Shown here piece by piece: positions 15,671 to 25,141 of a stretch of 64,000 bases of DNA. The stretch's first letter is position 1. Every line of letters starts with the position of its first letter. Below the pieces are notes generated by a model. The model was not told the DNA's origin and ran no database searches. It was given only the letters and a program-made list of their open reading frames with translations. The DNA is from Mesorhizobium sp. 65-26 (GTDB lineage: Bacteria > Pseudomonadota > Alphaproteobacteria > Rhizobiales > Rhizobiaceae). The stretch spans positions 1-64,000 of the forward strand of contig MKVL01000004.1 of NCBI GenBank assembly GCA_001899205.1. The letters are read 5' to 3'. The translations under genes were made by a program, and so were the position numbers.

Positions 15671-18539
15671 GCAGCCGGTCTCCCGCCGGATCGAGGGCGC
15701 AGGGCGCGGCGATGGTCGCCGTCCTGACCTTGCCCAGGTGCTGGATTTCGACGCTTTCGCCATGCCGCGCGGCACCACGCCGGATGAGGCCCAGCGCGAT
15801 CGGTCGGCCGAGCGCCGGGCTCATGTAGCTCGACGTCACGAAGCCCTGGCTGCGCAGATTGCCGCCGTCGCGCAGGATGGCATGCGCGCCGGTGTCCAGC
15901 GGCGCCTCGCCTTCCGGCACAGCGAGCCCGACGAACTGCAGGCGATCGCCGCGCGACGCCTCCTCGGTGAACAGCGAACGGCGCCCGACGAACTCGTTCT
16001 GGCGCTTGGCGCGGGGGCCTTCGACACCGAGATCGTGGGGCAACGTCGTGCCGTCCGTATCCTTGCCGATGACGATGTAGCCCTTTTCCGCGCGCAGGAT
16101 CATCAGCGCCTCGAGGCCGATGAGCACGGCGTCGAAGGCCTTGCCCGCCTCGCGCAGCCGCGCCCACAGGGGCTCGGCGCGGTCGGCGCGGATGGAAATC
16201 TCGTAGCTTCTGTCGCCGGTGAAGGAGACGCGGGCAACGCGCACCGGCTCGCCGTCATGGATGCCCTGGCCCATGGCCATATGCGGCAGGTCGGCATCGT
16301 CGAGCGACAGGCCGAGACCGACCGTTTCGAGCAGCTTGCGCGCATTGGGTCCGGAAACGGTCAGCGTCGCCATCTCGGCCGTGGCGTTGTGGATGTAGAC
16401 GGCGGCGCGGCCGAACCGGTCCTGTCGCCATTCCTCCAGCCGTGCGTGCACGGCGGCCACGTGCGAGGACGAGCAGGACACGATGAAGCGGTGCTCGTCC
16501 AGCCGCACGAGGATGCCGTCGTCGAACACCACGCCGTTCTCGGCCAGCATGAAGCCGTAGCGGCAGCGGCCCGGCTTCAGCGTCGACATGGTGTTGTAGT
16601 AGATGAAATCGACGAAGGCGGCGGCATCGGGCCCGATGACCTCGATCTTGCCGAGTGTCGAGCCGTCGAACAGCGCCACCGACTGGCGCGCGCGCAGTGC
16701 CTCGTCCTGGATCGAGCGATCCGCTTCGCCGCCGCCGTAATAGGCCGGCCGCAGCCAGCCGCCATATTCCTGGAAAACCCCGCTATCGCCACGATGGACG
16801 TTCTCCAGCGGCAGGCGGCGCACCGGCGCCATCAACTCGCCGCGCCGGGATCCGGTGAAGCTGGCGAGCGGCACCGGCGTGAAGGGCGGCCGATAGGTCG
16901 TGGTGCCGACCTCCGGCACACTGCGGCCGGTGATGTCGGCCATCAGCGCCAGCCCGGCCAGGTTGGAGGTCTTGCCCTGGTCGGTCGCCATGCCGAGCGT
17001 CGTGTAGCGCTTCAGGTGCTCGACCGAGACGAAGTTCTCGCGCGCCGCGAGTTCGACGTCCTTGGCGGTCACGTCGTTCTGGTAGTCGATCCAGACGCGT
17101 CCATGCGCGCCGCGGCTCGGCCAGGCGGCAACGATGCCGGCAGTCGCCTCGGATCCTGTGCTGCGCGGCACGGTGCCTTTCGGCTCGCCGGGCACCGCCT
17201 TGGCGGCGGTCGCGAAAACATCGGACAGCGACACCGCGCCGGCGGCGGCGCCGGCCACCGAAATGCCCTTCACCGGATCGCCCGGCAGGAAGGCGGCGCG
17301 CGCTTCGTTCCAGGCGAGCTTGCCCCTGGCCTGGCAGAACAGGTGCACGGTGGGCGTCCAACCGCCCGAAACCGCAACGCTGTCGGCGTCCAGGCGGGTG
17401 CCGTCGTCCAGCGTCACGCCTTCGACGCGCATCGTGCCGCGCGCCGAGGCGATGCGCCGCCCGGAGACGACGCGCACCTTGGCTGGCGCACCGGGTATTT
17501 CCCTGGCGCGCGAGTCCACGAGCGTCACCTCGGCGCCGGCCGCCGCCAGCGCGCTGGCCACCTCATAGGCGCTGTCATTGTTGGTGGCCACCACGATGCG
17601 CCGCCCGACAAGAACGGCATGCCGCCGCAGATAGGACAGCGCCGCGTCCGCCGACATGATGCCCGGCAGGTCGTTGTTGGCGAAAGGCAGCGGCCGCTCG
17701 ATGGCGCCCGTCGCCAGAACGATATGACGCGGCCTCACCCTCCACAGCGTGTCGGGCCGGTCGTCGCCATGGCGCTGGTTCAGTCCGACGAGATGATGGT
17801 CGTAGATGCCGAAGGCGGTCGTCGACTGCAGCACCGGATGGCCGGCCGCGAGCAGGGCGGCAACGGTCTCCTCCACGAAGGCGGCGGCCGACCGGCCGTC
17901 GATCTCGCCGTCGCGGTGGGCGAGCGAGCCGCCGGCGCGCGGCTGGTCGTCGACCAGCATGGTCGAGAAGCCGGCCTCCGAGGCGAGCCGCGCGGCAGCG
18001 AGGCCTGCCGGTCCGGCGCCCACCACCAGCACGTCGCAATGGTGGTTGACCTGGGCGGACGGCTGCTTCGGCGTCCACCCGGCGTCGACCGTGCCCAGAC
18101 CCGCCATGGCGCGGATGCGCGGCTCGAACATATGCCAGTCCGGCCACATGAAGGTCTTGTAGTAGAACGCCGCCGGGATGAAGCGCGAGAAGCGGTCGAG
18201 GAAGGCGTTTCTGTCCGTTGCCGCGCTCGGCGTGGCGTTGACGCTGCGCGCCACCAGCCCTTCGCGGGCTGCTTCTGTGGTGGCGCGGGTGTTGGGCGTG
18301 GTCGGCGTGGCGCCGCCAATGTCGACCAGCGCGTTGGGCTCCTCGACGCCGGCCCCCCAGATGCCGCGCGGCCTGTGATACTTGAAGCTGCGGCCGACGA
18401 CCGCGACGTCGTTGGCGAGCAGCGCCGAGGCGATCGTGTCGCCGGCGAAACCCGTCACAGTGTGGCCGTCGAAGCTGAAGCTCAGCGGGCGCGAGCGATC
18501 GATGGCGCTGCCGCCGGACTGGAGACGCTTGGCGCTCAT
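15663..18539 (-). CDS. soxA: Sarcosine oxidase alpha subunit
   Basis: The 958-residue protein matches the usual SoxA length. An N-terminal ferredoxin-like fold (about 15-100) is followed by an NAD-binding domain (VLVVGAGPAGLAAARLAS, near residue 170) and a C-terminal GcvT-like tetrahydrofolate domain (from about 580). The folate domain receives the methyl-derived formaldehyde. The start ATG overlaps the soxD stop by 4 bases. A 1036-codon open frame exists on the opposite strand but is a composition artefact. Confidence 0.95.
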   Translation of the reverse strand: MSAKRLQSGGSAIDRSRPLSFSFDGHTVTGFAGDTIASALLANDVAVVGRSFKYHRPRGIWGAGVEEPNALVDIGGATPTTPNTRATTEAAREGLVARSVNATPSAATDRNAFLDRFSRFIPAAFYYKTFMWPDWHMFEPRIRAMAGLGTVDAGWTPKQPSAQVNHHCDVLVVGAGPAGLAAARLASEAGFSTMLVDDQPRAGGSLAHRDGEIDGRSAAAFVEETVAALLAAGHPVLQSTTAFGIYDHHLVGLNQRHGDDRPDTLWRVRPRHIVLATGAIERPLPFANNDLPGIMSADAALSYLRRHAVLVGRRIVVATNNDSAYEVASALAAAGAEVTLVDSRAREIPGAPAKVRVVSGRRIASARGTMRVEGVTLDDGTRLDADSVAVSGGWTPTVHLFCQARGKLAWNEARAAFLPGDPVKGISVAGAAAGAVSLSDVFATAAKAVPGEPKGTVPRSTGSEATAGIVAAWPSRGAHGRVWIDYQNDVTAKDVELAARENFVSVEHLKRYTTLGMATDQGKTSNLAGLALMADITGRSVPEVGTTTYRPPFTPVPLASFTGSRRGELMAPVRRLPLENVHRGDSGVFQEYGGWLRPAYYGGGEADRSIQDEALRARQSVALFDGSTLGKIEVIGPDAAAFVDFIYYNTMSTLKPGRCRYGFMLAENGVVFDDGILVRLDEHRFIVSCSSSHVAAVHARLEEWRQDRFGRAAVYIHNATAEMATLTVSGPNARKLLETVGLGLSLDDADLPHMAMGQGIHDGEPVRVARVSFTGDRSYEISIRADRAEPLWARLREAGKAFDAVLIGLEALMILRAEKGYIVIGKDTDGTTLPHDLGVEGPRAKRQNEFVGRRSLFTEEASRGDRLQFVGLAVPEGEAPLDTGAHAILRDGGNLRSQGFVTSSYMSPALGRPIALGLIRRGAARHGESVEIQHLGKVRTATIAAPCALDPAGDRLHA

Positions 18540-18802
18540 TGCGCGTGTCCTCCGTCCAGCGCGGTCGACGACAGCACCTCATGCGTGACCGTGTCACGCT
18601 CCATGACGAAGAATTCGCTGCAATTCATGTGAACCCAGACCTCGCGGGCGACACCTTTCGGATTGCCGCGCATGTGGAGATAGTTGGCCCAGCGTTCGAT
18701 CGGCACGTCGGCGCCGTCGGGGCGCGCGTTGCCGGCATCGCCGCCATAGTGGAATTCCGTCTCGTCGCGCGGACCGCAGAAGGGGCAGGGAAAGAGCTGC
18801 AT
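18536..18802 (-). CDS. soxD: Sarcosine oxidase delta subunit
   Basis: The 88-residue protein carries the zinc-site residues of the family: C6 and C9 in CPFCG, then H58 and C61 in VWVHMNC. The delta subunit is structural in the heterotetramer. It lies 10 bases after soxB and overlaps soxA by 4 bases, so all four genes are one transcription unit. Confidence 0.92.
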   Translation of the reverse strand: MQLFPCPFCGPRDETEFHYGGDAGNARPDGADVPIERWANYLHMRGNPKGVAREVWVHMNCSEFFVMERDTVTHEVLSSTALDGGHAQ

Positions 18803-18812
18803 CGAAGGTTCC

Positions 18813-20066
18813 CTAGTGCGCTATGCCGGAGCCGGCCGCCTCGTCGATCAGCCTGCCGGTGGCGAAGCGATCGAGGTCGAAGGGACGGCTGATGTCGTTG
18901 TGGCGGCCGGTGGCGAGCAGGTTGGCCAGCAGCGTGCCGCCGGCGGGAATAGCCTTGAAGCCGCCCGTGCCCCAGCCGCAGTTGAGGAAGAGGCCCGGCA
19001 GGGGCGATTCACCGATGATCGGCGAGGAGTCCGGCACGACGTCGACGATGCCGGCCCATTGCCGCATCAGCTTGAGTTGGCCGAAGATCGGAAACATTTC
19101 CAGCGTGCCGGCCACGACGCCTTCCAGCGTCGGCAGGTTGCCGCGCTGGCCGTAGGACGGGACGCGGTCGAGCGCGCCGCCGATCACCATCTCGCCCTTG
19201 TCGGACTGGCTGACATAGACGCCGACGCCGGGCGACAGAACCACCGTGTCGAGGATGGGCTTCACCGGCTCCGAGACGCATGCCTGCAGGGCATAGGAAT
19301 TGATCGGCAGCCTGAAGCCCGCCTTGGCCGCCAGAACCGAGGAATGGCCGGCGACCGCCATGCCGATCCGCTCGGCGCGGATGTCGCCGCGCGTGGTGCG
19401 CACGCCGCGGCAGCGGCCGCCCTCGATGATGAAGTCGGTGATCTCGCAATTCTGGATGATGTCGACGCCGAGCCGGCTTGCGCCGCGCGCGTAGCCCCAG
19501 GCCACCGCGTCGTGCCGCGCGGTGCCCGCCCTGCCTTGCCAGATGCCGCCGAACACCGGGAAACGGGCGTTGGGTGAGAAATTGTAGATCGGCGCGACGC
19601 GGCGCACGTCCTCGGGCGAGAACAGCTCGGCGTCGATGCCGTTGATCTGCATGGCGTTGACCGTGCGTGCGCCGATCTCCATCTCGCCGACGCTGTGGCA
19701 CAGATTGACCATGCCGCGCTGCGACAGCATCACGTTGTAGTTCAGGTCCTTGGAGAGGCCCTCGTAGAGCCGGTGCGCCAGCCCGTAGAGCGCCACACTC
19801 TCTGGATAATAGTAGTTGGAGCGCACCACCGTGGTGTTGCGGCCGGTGTTGCCGCCGCCGATCCAACCCTTTTCCAGCACCGCGACGCGCGTGATGCCGT
19901 GGTTCTTGGCCAGGTAATAAGCCGTCGCCAGCCCATGGCCGCCGCCGCCGATGACGATCGCGTCGTAGGTCGGCTTCGGTTCGGGCGAGCGCCAGGCCGG
20001 CTTCCAGCCGGTCTGGCCGGCCAGGCCCTCCTTCAGGAGCGACAAAGCGGAATAGCGTGTTGTCAT
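18813..20066 (-). CDS. soxB: Sarcosine oxidase beta subunit
   Basis: The ATG at 20066 gives a 417-residue protein, the normal SoxB length; an upstream frame extension to 20309 is not conserved in style. The FAD-binding motif VIGGGGHGLATAYYLA is at about residue 35, followed by the family stretch GNTGRNTTVVRSNYYYPES. SoxB carries the flavin centre that oxidises sarcosine. It is the first sox gene and lies 82 bases after the dimethylglycine-dehydrogenase-like gene on the same strand, so read-through from that gene is likely. Confidence 0.94.
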   Translation of the reverse strand: MTTRYSALSLLKEGLAGQTGWKPAWRSPEPKPTYDAIVIGGGGHGLATAYYLAKNHGITRVAVLEKGWIGGGNTGRNTTVVRSNYYYPESVALYGLAHRLYEGLSKDLNYNVMLSQRGMVNLCHSVGEMEIGARTVNAMQINGIDAELFSPEDVRRVAPIYNFSPNARFPVFGGIWQGRAGTARHDAVAWGYARGASRLGVDIIQNCEITDFIIEGGRCRGVRTTRGDIRAERIGMAVAGHSSVLAAKAGFRLPINSYALQACVSEPVKPILDTVVLSPGVGVYVSQSDKGEMVIGGALDRVPSYGQRGNLPTLEGVVAGTLEMFPIFGQLKLMRQWAGIVDVVPDSSPIIGESPLPGLFLNCGWGTGGFKAIPAGGTLLANLLATGRHNDISRPFDLDRFATGRLIDEAAGSGIAH

Positions 20067-20148
20067 GATGTGCTGGCTGGGTGTGATTCTCTGGGCGGAA
20101 ACATGATCATTGCACTGTCTTTGGCGCGCACGCCACCGCTTTGAACGG

Positions 20149-22560
20149 TCAGGCCCGCATCTTGAGGCCGCCTGGATCATAGGGCGAGGCGGCGATGACG
20201 CGGGCGCCACGCTCCACGCCGACGATGTGCGTCGCAAGCTGCGTGCCCTCGACGGCCGCGCCGGCGTCGACGAGCGCCATTGCCAGGCTCTTGCCGATCG
20301 TGTGGCCATAGCCGCCCGAGGTGACGAAGCCGGCGAGCTTGCCGTTGTTCCACACCGGCTCGTATCCGCTGGCGTCGGCGCCGTCGGCGTCGATCTCCAG
20401 CGTCACCAGCTTGCGGCCGCCGCCGGCGGCACGTTGATCGAGCGCCGCCTGCCTGCCGACGAAATCGCCCTTGTCGAAGGCGATCCAGCGATCCATGCCG
20501 GTCTCGGCCGGCGTGTAGTCCTGCGTGAACTCGCGCGACCAGATGCCGAAGCTCTTTTCCAGCCGCAGCGCGTTGACCGCCGAGAAGCCGTATTCGGTCA
20601 TGCCGAGCTCCTTGCCGGCGGCAAGCAGCGTGCGCCGCAACGTGGCGTGCTCGTTGGCCTGGCAGTGGATCTCGTAACCGAGTTCGCCAATCACGGAGAG
20701 GCGTCCGACCCGTGCCCTGATGAGGCCGACATCCACCGTTGTGCAGGCGAGGAAGCCGAGCGCCGCGTGCGACACGTCCTGATGCGTCACCCGCTCCAGC
20801 ACCTTTCGCGCGTTGGGGCCGGCAAGCGAGAAGCCGACGACGGCGTCCGAGATGTCGCGCACGGCGACGCCGGGCTGGAGATGGCTCTCGAACCAGCGCA
20901 TGTGCCACTGGCGCAGATAGTAGGAGCCCATGATCCACCAGGAGCCGTCACCCCAGTTGAAGACCGTGAGATCGCCCTTGAGCTTGCCGTTCTCGCCCAG
21001 CATCGGCGCCAGCCTGGCGCGGCCGGGCCCGGGCAGCGGGCAGGCCAGCAGGCGGTCGAGCCAGGCGCGCGCGCCGGGCCCGGTCACTTCGTAGCGGGAG
21101 AAAGCCGTGATATCGAGGAGGCCGACGCCCTCGCGCACCTTGCGGCATTCCTCGCCGACGATGTCGAAGGCGTTGGAGCGCTTCAGCGTCGGCGTTTCGA
21201 TGAAGCCGGGCGGCGCGAAATAGAGCGGCACTTCCATGCCCCATGAGTTGCCCCAGCGCGCGCCGGCGGCCTCCATGGCGTCATACGCGCCAGCGGTGCG
21301 CAGCGGCCGTCCCGCCGGCAATTGCTCGTTGGGATAGCTCATGACGAAGCGGCGCGAATAGAACTGTCCGGTCGTCTGCTTGATGTATTCGCGGTTGGAG
21401 GCGAAATCGCCGTAGCGGGCGATGTCCATGCCGTAGACGTCGGCCTGCGGCCCGCCATGGATCATCCATTCGGCGAGCGACTTGCCGACGCCGCCGCCCT
21501 GAAGGAAGCCGGCCATCACGCCGCAGGCGACCCAGTAGTTCGGAACGCCGCGCACCGGGCCGACCAGCGGATTGCCGTCGGGCGAGAAGGTGAAGGCGCC
21601 GTTGACCCAGCGCTTGATGCCGGCCGTCTCCAGGCAGGGATAGCGGCTGAAGCCGAGCGCCAGCTCGTCGGCGATACGGTCGGTGTCCTCCTGGATCAGC
21701 TCGATGCCGTAGTCCCACGGCGCGCCATCCATGTTCCAGTGCTTGTGGTTGATCTCGTAGATGCCGAGCAGCAGGCCCTTCTGCTCCTGGCGCATATAGG
21801 TGAAACCCTCGAGGTCGACGATCAGCGGCAGTTCGCGGTCGAGCGCCTGGATCTCTGGCAGCGCCTCGGTGACGAGATAGTGGTGCTCCATCGGCGATAC
21901 GGGAAGCTCGATGCCCGCCATCCTGCCGACCTGCTTGGCCCACAGGCCGGCTGCGTTGACCACGTGCTCGGCGACGATGGTGCCTTTCTCGGTGATCACG
22001 TCCCAGCCGCCGCCGGGCCGCTGGCGGAGTTCCAGCACCCGGTTGTGCTCGATGATCTCAGCGCCGCGCAGCTTCGCGGCCTTGGCATAGGCGTGGACGA
22101 CGCCGGACGGGTCGATGTGGCCTTCGCGCTCGGCGTAGAGGCCGCCGAGCATGCCGTCGGTGTTGAGGATGGGGCAGCGCTGCTTGATCTCGTCGACGCC
22201 GACCAGATGCACGTCGTCGATGCCCATGGTCTGGAAGATCCGGTAGGAGGCTTTCAGCCATTCCCAGCGCTCGGGCGCGGAGGCCACCGAAATGCCGCCG
22301 GTCATGTGCATGCCGATGTTCTGGCCGGATTCCTTCTCGACCTCCGTAAGCAGGTCGATCGTGTAGGCCTGCAGTGCCGCGATGTTGGGATCGGCATTCA
22401 GCGCGTGGAAGCCGCCCGCCGCGTGCCAGCTCGATCCGGCGGTCATCACGTTGCGCTCGATCAGCGCGACATCGCTCCAGCCGAATTTCGCAAGATGGTA
22501 GAGCACCGAGGCTCCGACCACGCCGCCGCCGATGACCACCGCCCGATAATGGGATTTCAT
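20149..22560 (-). CDS. Dimethylglycine/sarcosine dehydrogenase-like flavoprotein (FAD + GcvT domains)
   Basis: The ATG at 22560 (GGAG seven bases upstream) gives an 803-residue protein. The N-terminal oxidase domain has the FAD motif VVIGGGVVGASVLYHLA and SSWHAAG, where H46 is at the position of covalent FAD attachment in dimethylglycine and sarcosine dehydrogenases. The C-terminal half (from about 430) is a GcvT-like tetrahydrofolate-binding domain. With soxBDAG downstream it would perform successive N-demethylation of dimethylglycine to sarcosine to glycine. The exact N-methyl substrate is inferred from context; related enzymes use other N-methyl amines. A TetR operator lies 43 bases upstream. 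Confidence 0.88.
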   Translation of the reverse strand: MKSHYRAVVIGGGVVGASVLYHLAKFGWSDVALIERNVMTAGSSWHAAGGFHALNADPNIAALQAYTIDLLTEVEKESGQNIGMHMTGGISVASAPERWEWLKASYRIFQTMGIDDVHLVGVDEIKQRCPILNTDGMLGGLYAEREGHIDPSGVVHAYAKAAKLRGAEIIEHNRVLELRQRPGGGWDVITEKGTIVAEHVVNAAGLWAKQVGRMAGIELPVSPMEHHYLVTEALPEIQALDRELPLIVDLEGFTYMRQEQKGLLLGIYEINHKHWNMDGAPWDYGIELIQEDTDRIADELALGFSRYPCLETAGIKRWVNGAFTFSPDGNPLVGPVRGVPNYWVACGVMAGFLQGGGVGKSLAEWMIHGGPQADVYGMDIARYGDFASNREYIKQTTGQFYSRRFVMSYPNEQLPAGRPLRTAGAYDAMEAAGARWGNSWGMEVPLYFAPPGFIETPTLKRSNAFDIVGEECRKVREGVGLLDITAFSRYEVTGPGARAWLDRLLACPLPGPGRARLAPMLGENGKLKGDLTVFNWGDGSWWIMGSYYLRQWHMRWFESHLQPGVAVRDISDAVVGFSLAGPNARKVLERVTHQDVSHAALGFLACTTVDVGLIRARVGRLSVIGELGYEIHCQANEHATLRRTLLAAGKELGMTEYGFSAVNALRLEKSFGIWSREFTQDYTPAETGMDRWIAFDKGDFVGRQAALDQRAAGGGRKLVTLEIDADGADASGYEPVWNNGKLAGFVTSGGYGHTIGKSLAMALVDAGAAVEGTQLATHIVGVERGARVIAASPYDPGGLKMRA

Positions 22561-22602
22561 GTCACGCTCCACCCGTTCCATTCCGGCTTAGCGTAATAGC
22601 AT

Positions 22603-22618
22603 TGTACACTAGTGTCCA
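22603..22618. promoter_or_regulatory. Operator shared with tetR, upstream of the demethylation operon
   Basis: TGTACACTAGTGTCCA is a 16-base imperfect palindrome 43 bases before the minus-strand gene at 22560. Its complement agrees at 14 of 16 positions with the site at 23425-23440. The two flank the tetR gene and are probably bound by its product. The 135-base gap has no gene. Confidence 0.7.
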
Positions 22619-22716
22619 GTATGGGGCGCGCGAAACTGCGGGGCGGCGTGGGGCGCGGGCAATGCGGGTATAGGCTCGTAAGGAGGGCAGTCCGCGGCTT
22701 CCGCTCCCGCCGCCCT

Positions 22717-23400
22717 TCAGGGCTGGCGTTGCCGGGAAAGCGTTTCCTCGACGTAGCGCTGGAACTCCTCGACGTCCCTCTCGGCGGGCTCCTGGCCGGT
22801 GAAGCAGCGCAGGTACGAGGTGACGTAGGGCAGTCGCCGGCTCATCGGTTCGTTGAGTTCCAGCGAATAATAGCCGATCTGCATGAAGTAGAGGACACGG
22901 GCCCGCACGAATGCGTCCTCGGCCTCATAGCCATGGCGAACGAACATCTCGCTTATCGCCTTGACGCGCTCCTCGTCGGCGTCGTCGATGACGCGCCGGA
23001 TGGCGGGTGAGCGGCGAGCCCAGGCGCGGATGGCGAAATCCAGCCGTGGATCGAAAAGCGTTTCGTCGACCCAGCATTCGAAGACGGCCATAACACCCCT
23101 GACGGCGGAGGAGGAAGGCCGCGCGGCGCGCTCGACGATGAACCGGGTGTTGGTCTGGCGCCAGTATTCGAGCAACTGGTCGAGCAGGTCCTGCCGGCTC
23201 TTGAAGTACCAGTAGAAGCTCGATCGCGATACGTCGAGTTTCTGGCCGAGCGGAAGCACGCGGACATTCTCGACGCCGTCCGAAATCAGCGTCTCCAGCG
23301 CGAGCTTCAGCCAGTCCTCGCGGGTCGCCTTGACGTTGCCGCCGGCGCCGGTTCGCTGGGTCGTGGTGTCGGTGACTTCCATCGGCACGAGGCATGGCAT
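22717..23400 (-). CDS. TetR-family regulator of the demethylation operon
   Basis: The protein (about 227 residues from the ATG at 23400; GTG at 23406 or ATG at 23382 are alternatives) has a helix-turn-helix around residues 45-70, VLPLGQKLDVSRSSFYWYFKS, and a helical ligand domain. It is encoded upstream of the dimethylglycine-dehydrogenase-like gene on the same strand. Near-identical palindromes lie before its own start (23425-23440) and before that operon (22603-22618), which indicates autoregulation and control of the demethylation genes. The effector is unknown; an N-methylated amine is plausible. Confidence 0.88.
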   Translation of the reverse strand: MPCLVPMEVTDTTTQRTGAGGNVKATREDWLKLALETLISDGVENVRVLPLGQKLDVSRSSFYWYFKSRQDLLDQLLEYWRQTNTRFIVERAARPSSSAVRGVMAVFECWVDETLFDPRLDFAIRAWARRSPAIRRVIDDADEERVKAISEMFVRHGYEAEDAFVRARVLYFMQIGYYSLELNEPMSRRLPYVTSYLRCFTGQEPAERDVEEFQRYVEETLSRQRQP

Positions 23401-23424
23401 GGCCACGCCGGCAAATCAAGACTA

Positions 23425-23440
23425 TGGACAATTGTGTACA
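23425..23440. promoter_or_regulatory. Operator upstream of tetR
   Basis: TGGACAATTGTGTACA is an imperfect palindrome 24 bases before the tetR start. It matches the complement of the site at 22603-22618 (consensus TGGACAMTWGTGTACA). It may also affect the divergent aldehyde dehydrogenase gene, 228 bases away. Confidence 0.7.
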
Positions 23441-23539
23441 TTAGAGCGTGAAGCGTCCCTTGGGACGCGCAAAGGACGCTCTGACACTTCGATTCGGCTC
23501 ACGATCCTTTCCGAAAATCGGAACCGATTTTCGGCTCAT
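23441..23539. repeat. Rhizobial palindromic intergenic repeat, copy 1
   Basis: This ~100-base element has a GCGTCCC-TT-GGGACGC hairpin, an AAAGGACGCTCT stretch, a spacer, and a second perfect hairpin with 11-base arms CCGAAAATCGG around AA. The copy at 56461-56560 in the opposite orientation aligns over the whole length. It resembles the RIME-type mosaic elements known from rhizobial genomes. It fills the gap between tetR and the aldehyde dehydrogenase gene; the remaining 128 bases show no other signal. Confidence 0.8.
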
Positions 23540-23667
23540 GCGCTGCAAGCCGCGCCCATTCGTTGCAGGCGGGACGCCGGGGCTGGTGGAAGGCTTCCGC
23601 GAAGGTTATTTGTCTGTCAAATGCGTCGGCTGACGGCATCGTCAGCAAACTCCGGAAAGGCTAAGCC

Positions 23668-25107
23668 ATGACATTCTCTCGCAAGAACCTCATCGATGGC
23701 GAGTGGGTCGGCGCGGCCGGCTCGCGCAACATCAACCCGTCCAACCTCGGCGACGTGGTCGGCGAATACGCCTCGGCCGATGCCGGGCAGGCCGGCCAGG
23801 CCATAGCGGCGGCCAAGGCGGCCTTCCCGGCCTGGTCGCGCTCGGCGCCGCTGGTGCGCCATGCCGTGCTGAGGAAGACCTCGGACGAGATCATGGCGCG
23901 CAAGGACGAGATCGGCCGATCCCTGGCGCGCGAGGAAGGCAAGACGCTGGCCGAGGCGGTCGGCGAGACGATCCGCGCCGCCCAGATCTTCGATTTCTTC
24001 GCCGGCGAGACGTTGCGCCTGTCCGGCGAGTTGCTGCCCAGCGTGCGGCCCGGCGTCGGCGTCGAGATCACGCGCGAGGCGGTCGGTGTCGTCGGCCTCA
24101 TCACGCCCTGGAATTTCCCCATCGCCATCCCCGCCTGGAAGATCGCTCCGGCGCTCGCCCACGGCAACACCGTCGTCTTCAAGCCGGCCGAGCTGGTTCC
24201 CGAGAGCGCCTGGACCATCGTCGATATCCTGCACCGCGCCGGCCTGCCGAAAGGCGTCCTCAACCTCGTCATGGGCAAGGGCTCGATCGTCGGCCAGGCG
24301 ATGCTCGACAGCCCGGATGTCGATGCCATCAGCTTCACCGGTTCTGTAACGACGGGCCGGCGCGTGGCGGAGGCGAGCGTGCGCCATATGCGCAAGTTCC
24401 AGCTCGAGATGGGTGGCAAGAACCCGCTTGTTGTGCTCGACGATGCCGACCTGGCGGTCGCGGTCGATTGCGCCGTCAACGGCGCCTTCTTCTCCACCGG
24501 CCAGCGCTGCACCGCTTCGTCGCGGCTGATCGTGCAGGGCGGCATCCACGACCGTTTCGTCGAGGCGCTGAAGGAGCGTCTGGCCAAGCTGGTCGTCGGC
24601 GATGCGCTGGACGCCGCCACCCATATCGGTCCGGTGGTGGACGAGAGCCAGTTGCGGCAGGATGAAAGCTACATCGCCATCGGCCGCGACGAGGGCGGCG
24701 AACTTGCCTTCGGCGGCGAAAGGGTCGAACGCGGCACGCCGGGCTTCTACCTGCGGCCGGCCCTGTTCGTCGGAACCAACAACGCCATGCGCATCTCGCG
24801 CGAGGAGATTTTCGGTCCGGTGGCCAACGTCATCCGGGTCGACAGCTACGACGAGGCGCTGGCGATCGCCGATGACACGCCCTTCGGACTGACCTCGGGC
24901 ATCTGCACCACCAGCCTCAAGCACGCCACGCATTTCAAGCGCAACTCGCAGGCCGGCATGGTCATGGTCAACCTGCCGACGGCGGGCGTCGATTTCCACG
25001 TGCCGTTCGGCGGCCGCAAGGGGTCGAGCTACGGTCCGCGCGAGCAGGGCCGGTACGCGGCCGAGTTCTACACCACCGTCAAGACCGCATACAGCTTCGC
25101 GGGCTGA
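23668..25107 (+). CDS. Aldehyde dehydrogenase, alpha-ketoglutarate-semialdehyde type
   Basis: The 479-residue NAD(P)-dependent enzyme has the ALDH signature residues: general base E247 in LEMGGKNP, nucleophile C281 in STGQRCTASS, the ITPWNFP motif and the C-terminal PFGGRKGSSYG. It resembles alpha-ketoglutarate-semialdehyde dehydrogenases. The downstream DHDPS-family and GntR genes are the partners seen in the rhizobial hydroxyproline (hyp) cluster, where this enzyme (HypH) makes 2-oxoglutarate. Pentose and glucarate pathways use the same enzyme pair, so the substrate is not settled. Confidence 0.85.
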   Translation: MTFSRKNLIDGEWVGAAGSRNINPSNLGDVVGEYASADAGQAGQAIAAAKAAFPAWSRSAPLVRHAVLRKTSDEIMARKDEIGRSLAREEGKTLAEAVGETIRAAQIFDFFAGETLRLSGELLPSVRPGVGVEITREAVGVVGLITPWNFPIAIPAWKIAPALAHGNTVVFKPAELVPESAWTIVDILHRAGLPKGVLNLVMGKGSIVGQAMLDSPDVDAISFTGSVTTGRRVAEASVRHMRKFQLEMGGKNPLVVLDDADLAVAVDCAVNGAFFSTGQRCTASSRLIVQGGIHDRFVEALKERLAKLVVGDALDAATHIGPVVDESQLRQDESYIAIGRDEGGELAFGGERVERGTPGFYLRPALFVGTNNAMRISREEIFGPVANVIRVDSYDEALAIADDTPFGLTSGICTTSLKHATHFKRNSQAGMVMVNLPTAGVDFHVPFGGRKGSSYGPREQGRYAAEFYTTVKTAYSFAG

Positions 25108-25141
25108 TTGGGGCCGTCGAGAGGCGCAGAGGGGAATGCCG

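Noticed and set aside
15522-18632. 1036-codon open frame on the plus strand
   Set aside because: It lies antisense to soxA and soxG, whose families are certain. Its product is Arg/Ala/Gly/His-rich low-complexity sequence, a shadow of high GC at third codon positions.
20110-22596. Long plus-strand frames of 378 and 424 codons
   Set aside because: They are antisense to the dimethylglycine-dehydrogenase-like gene and have shadow-type composition.
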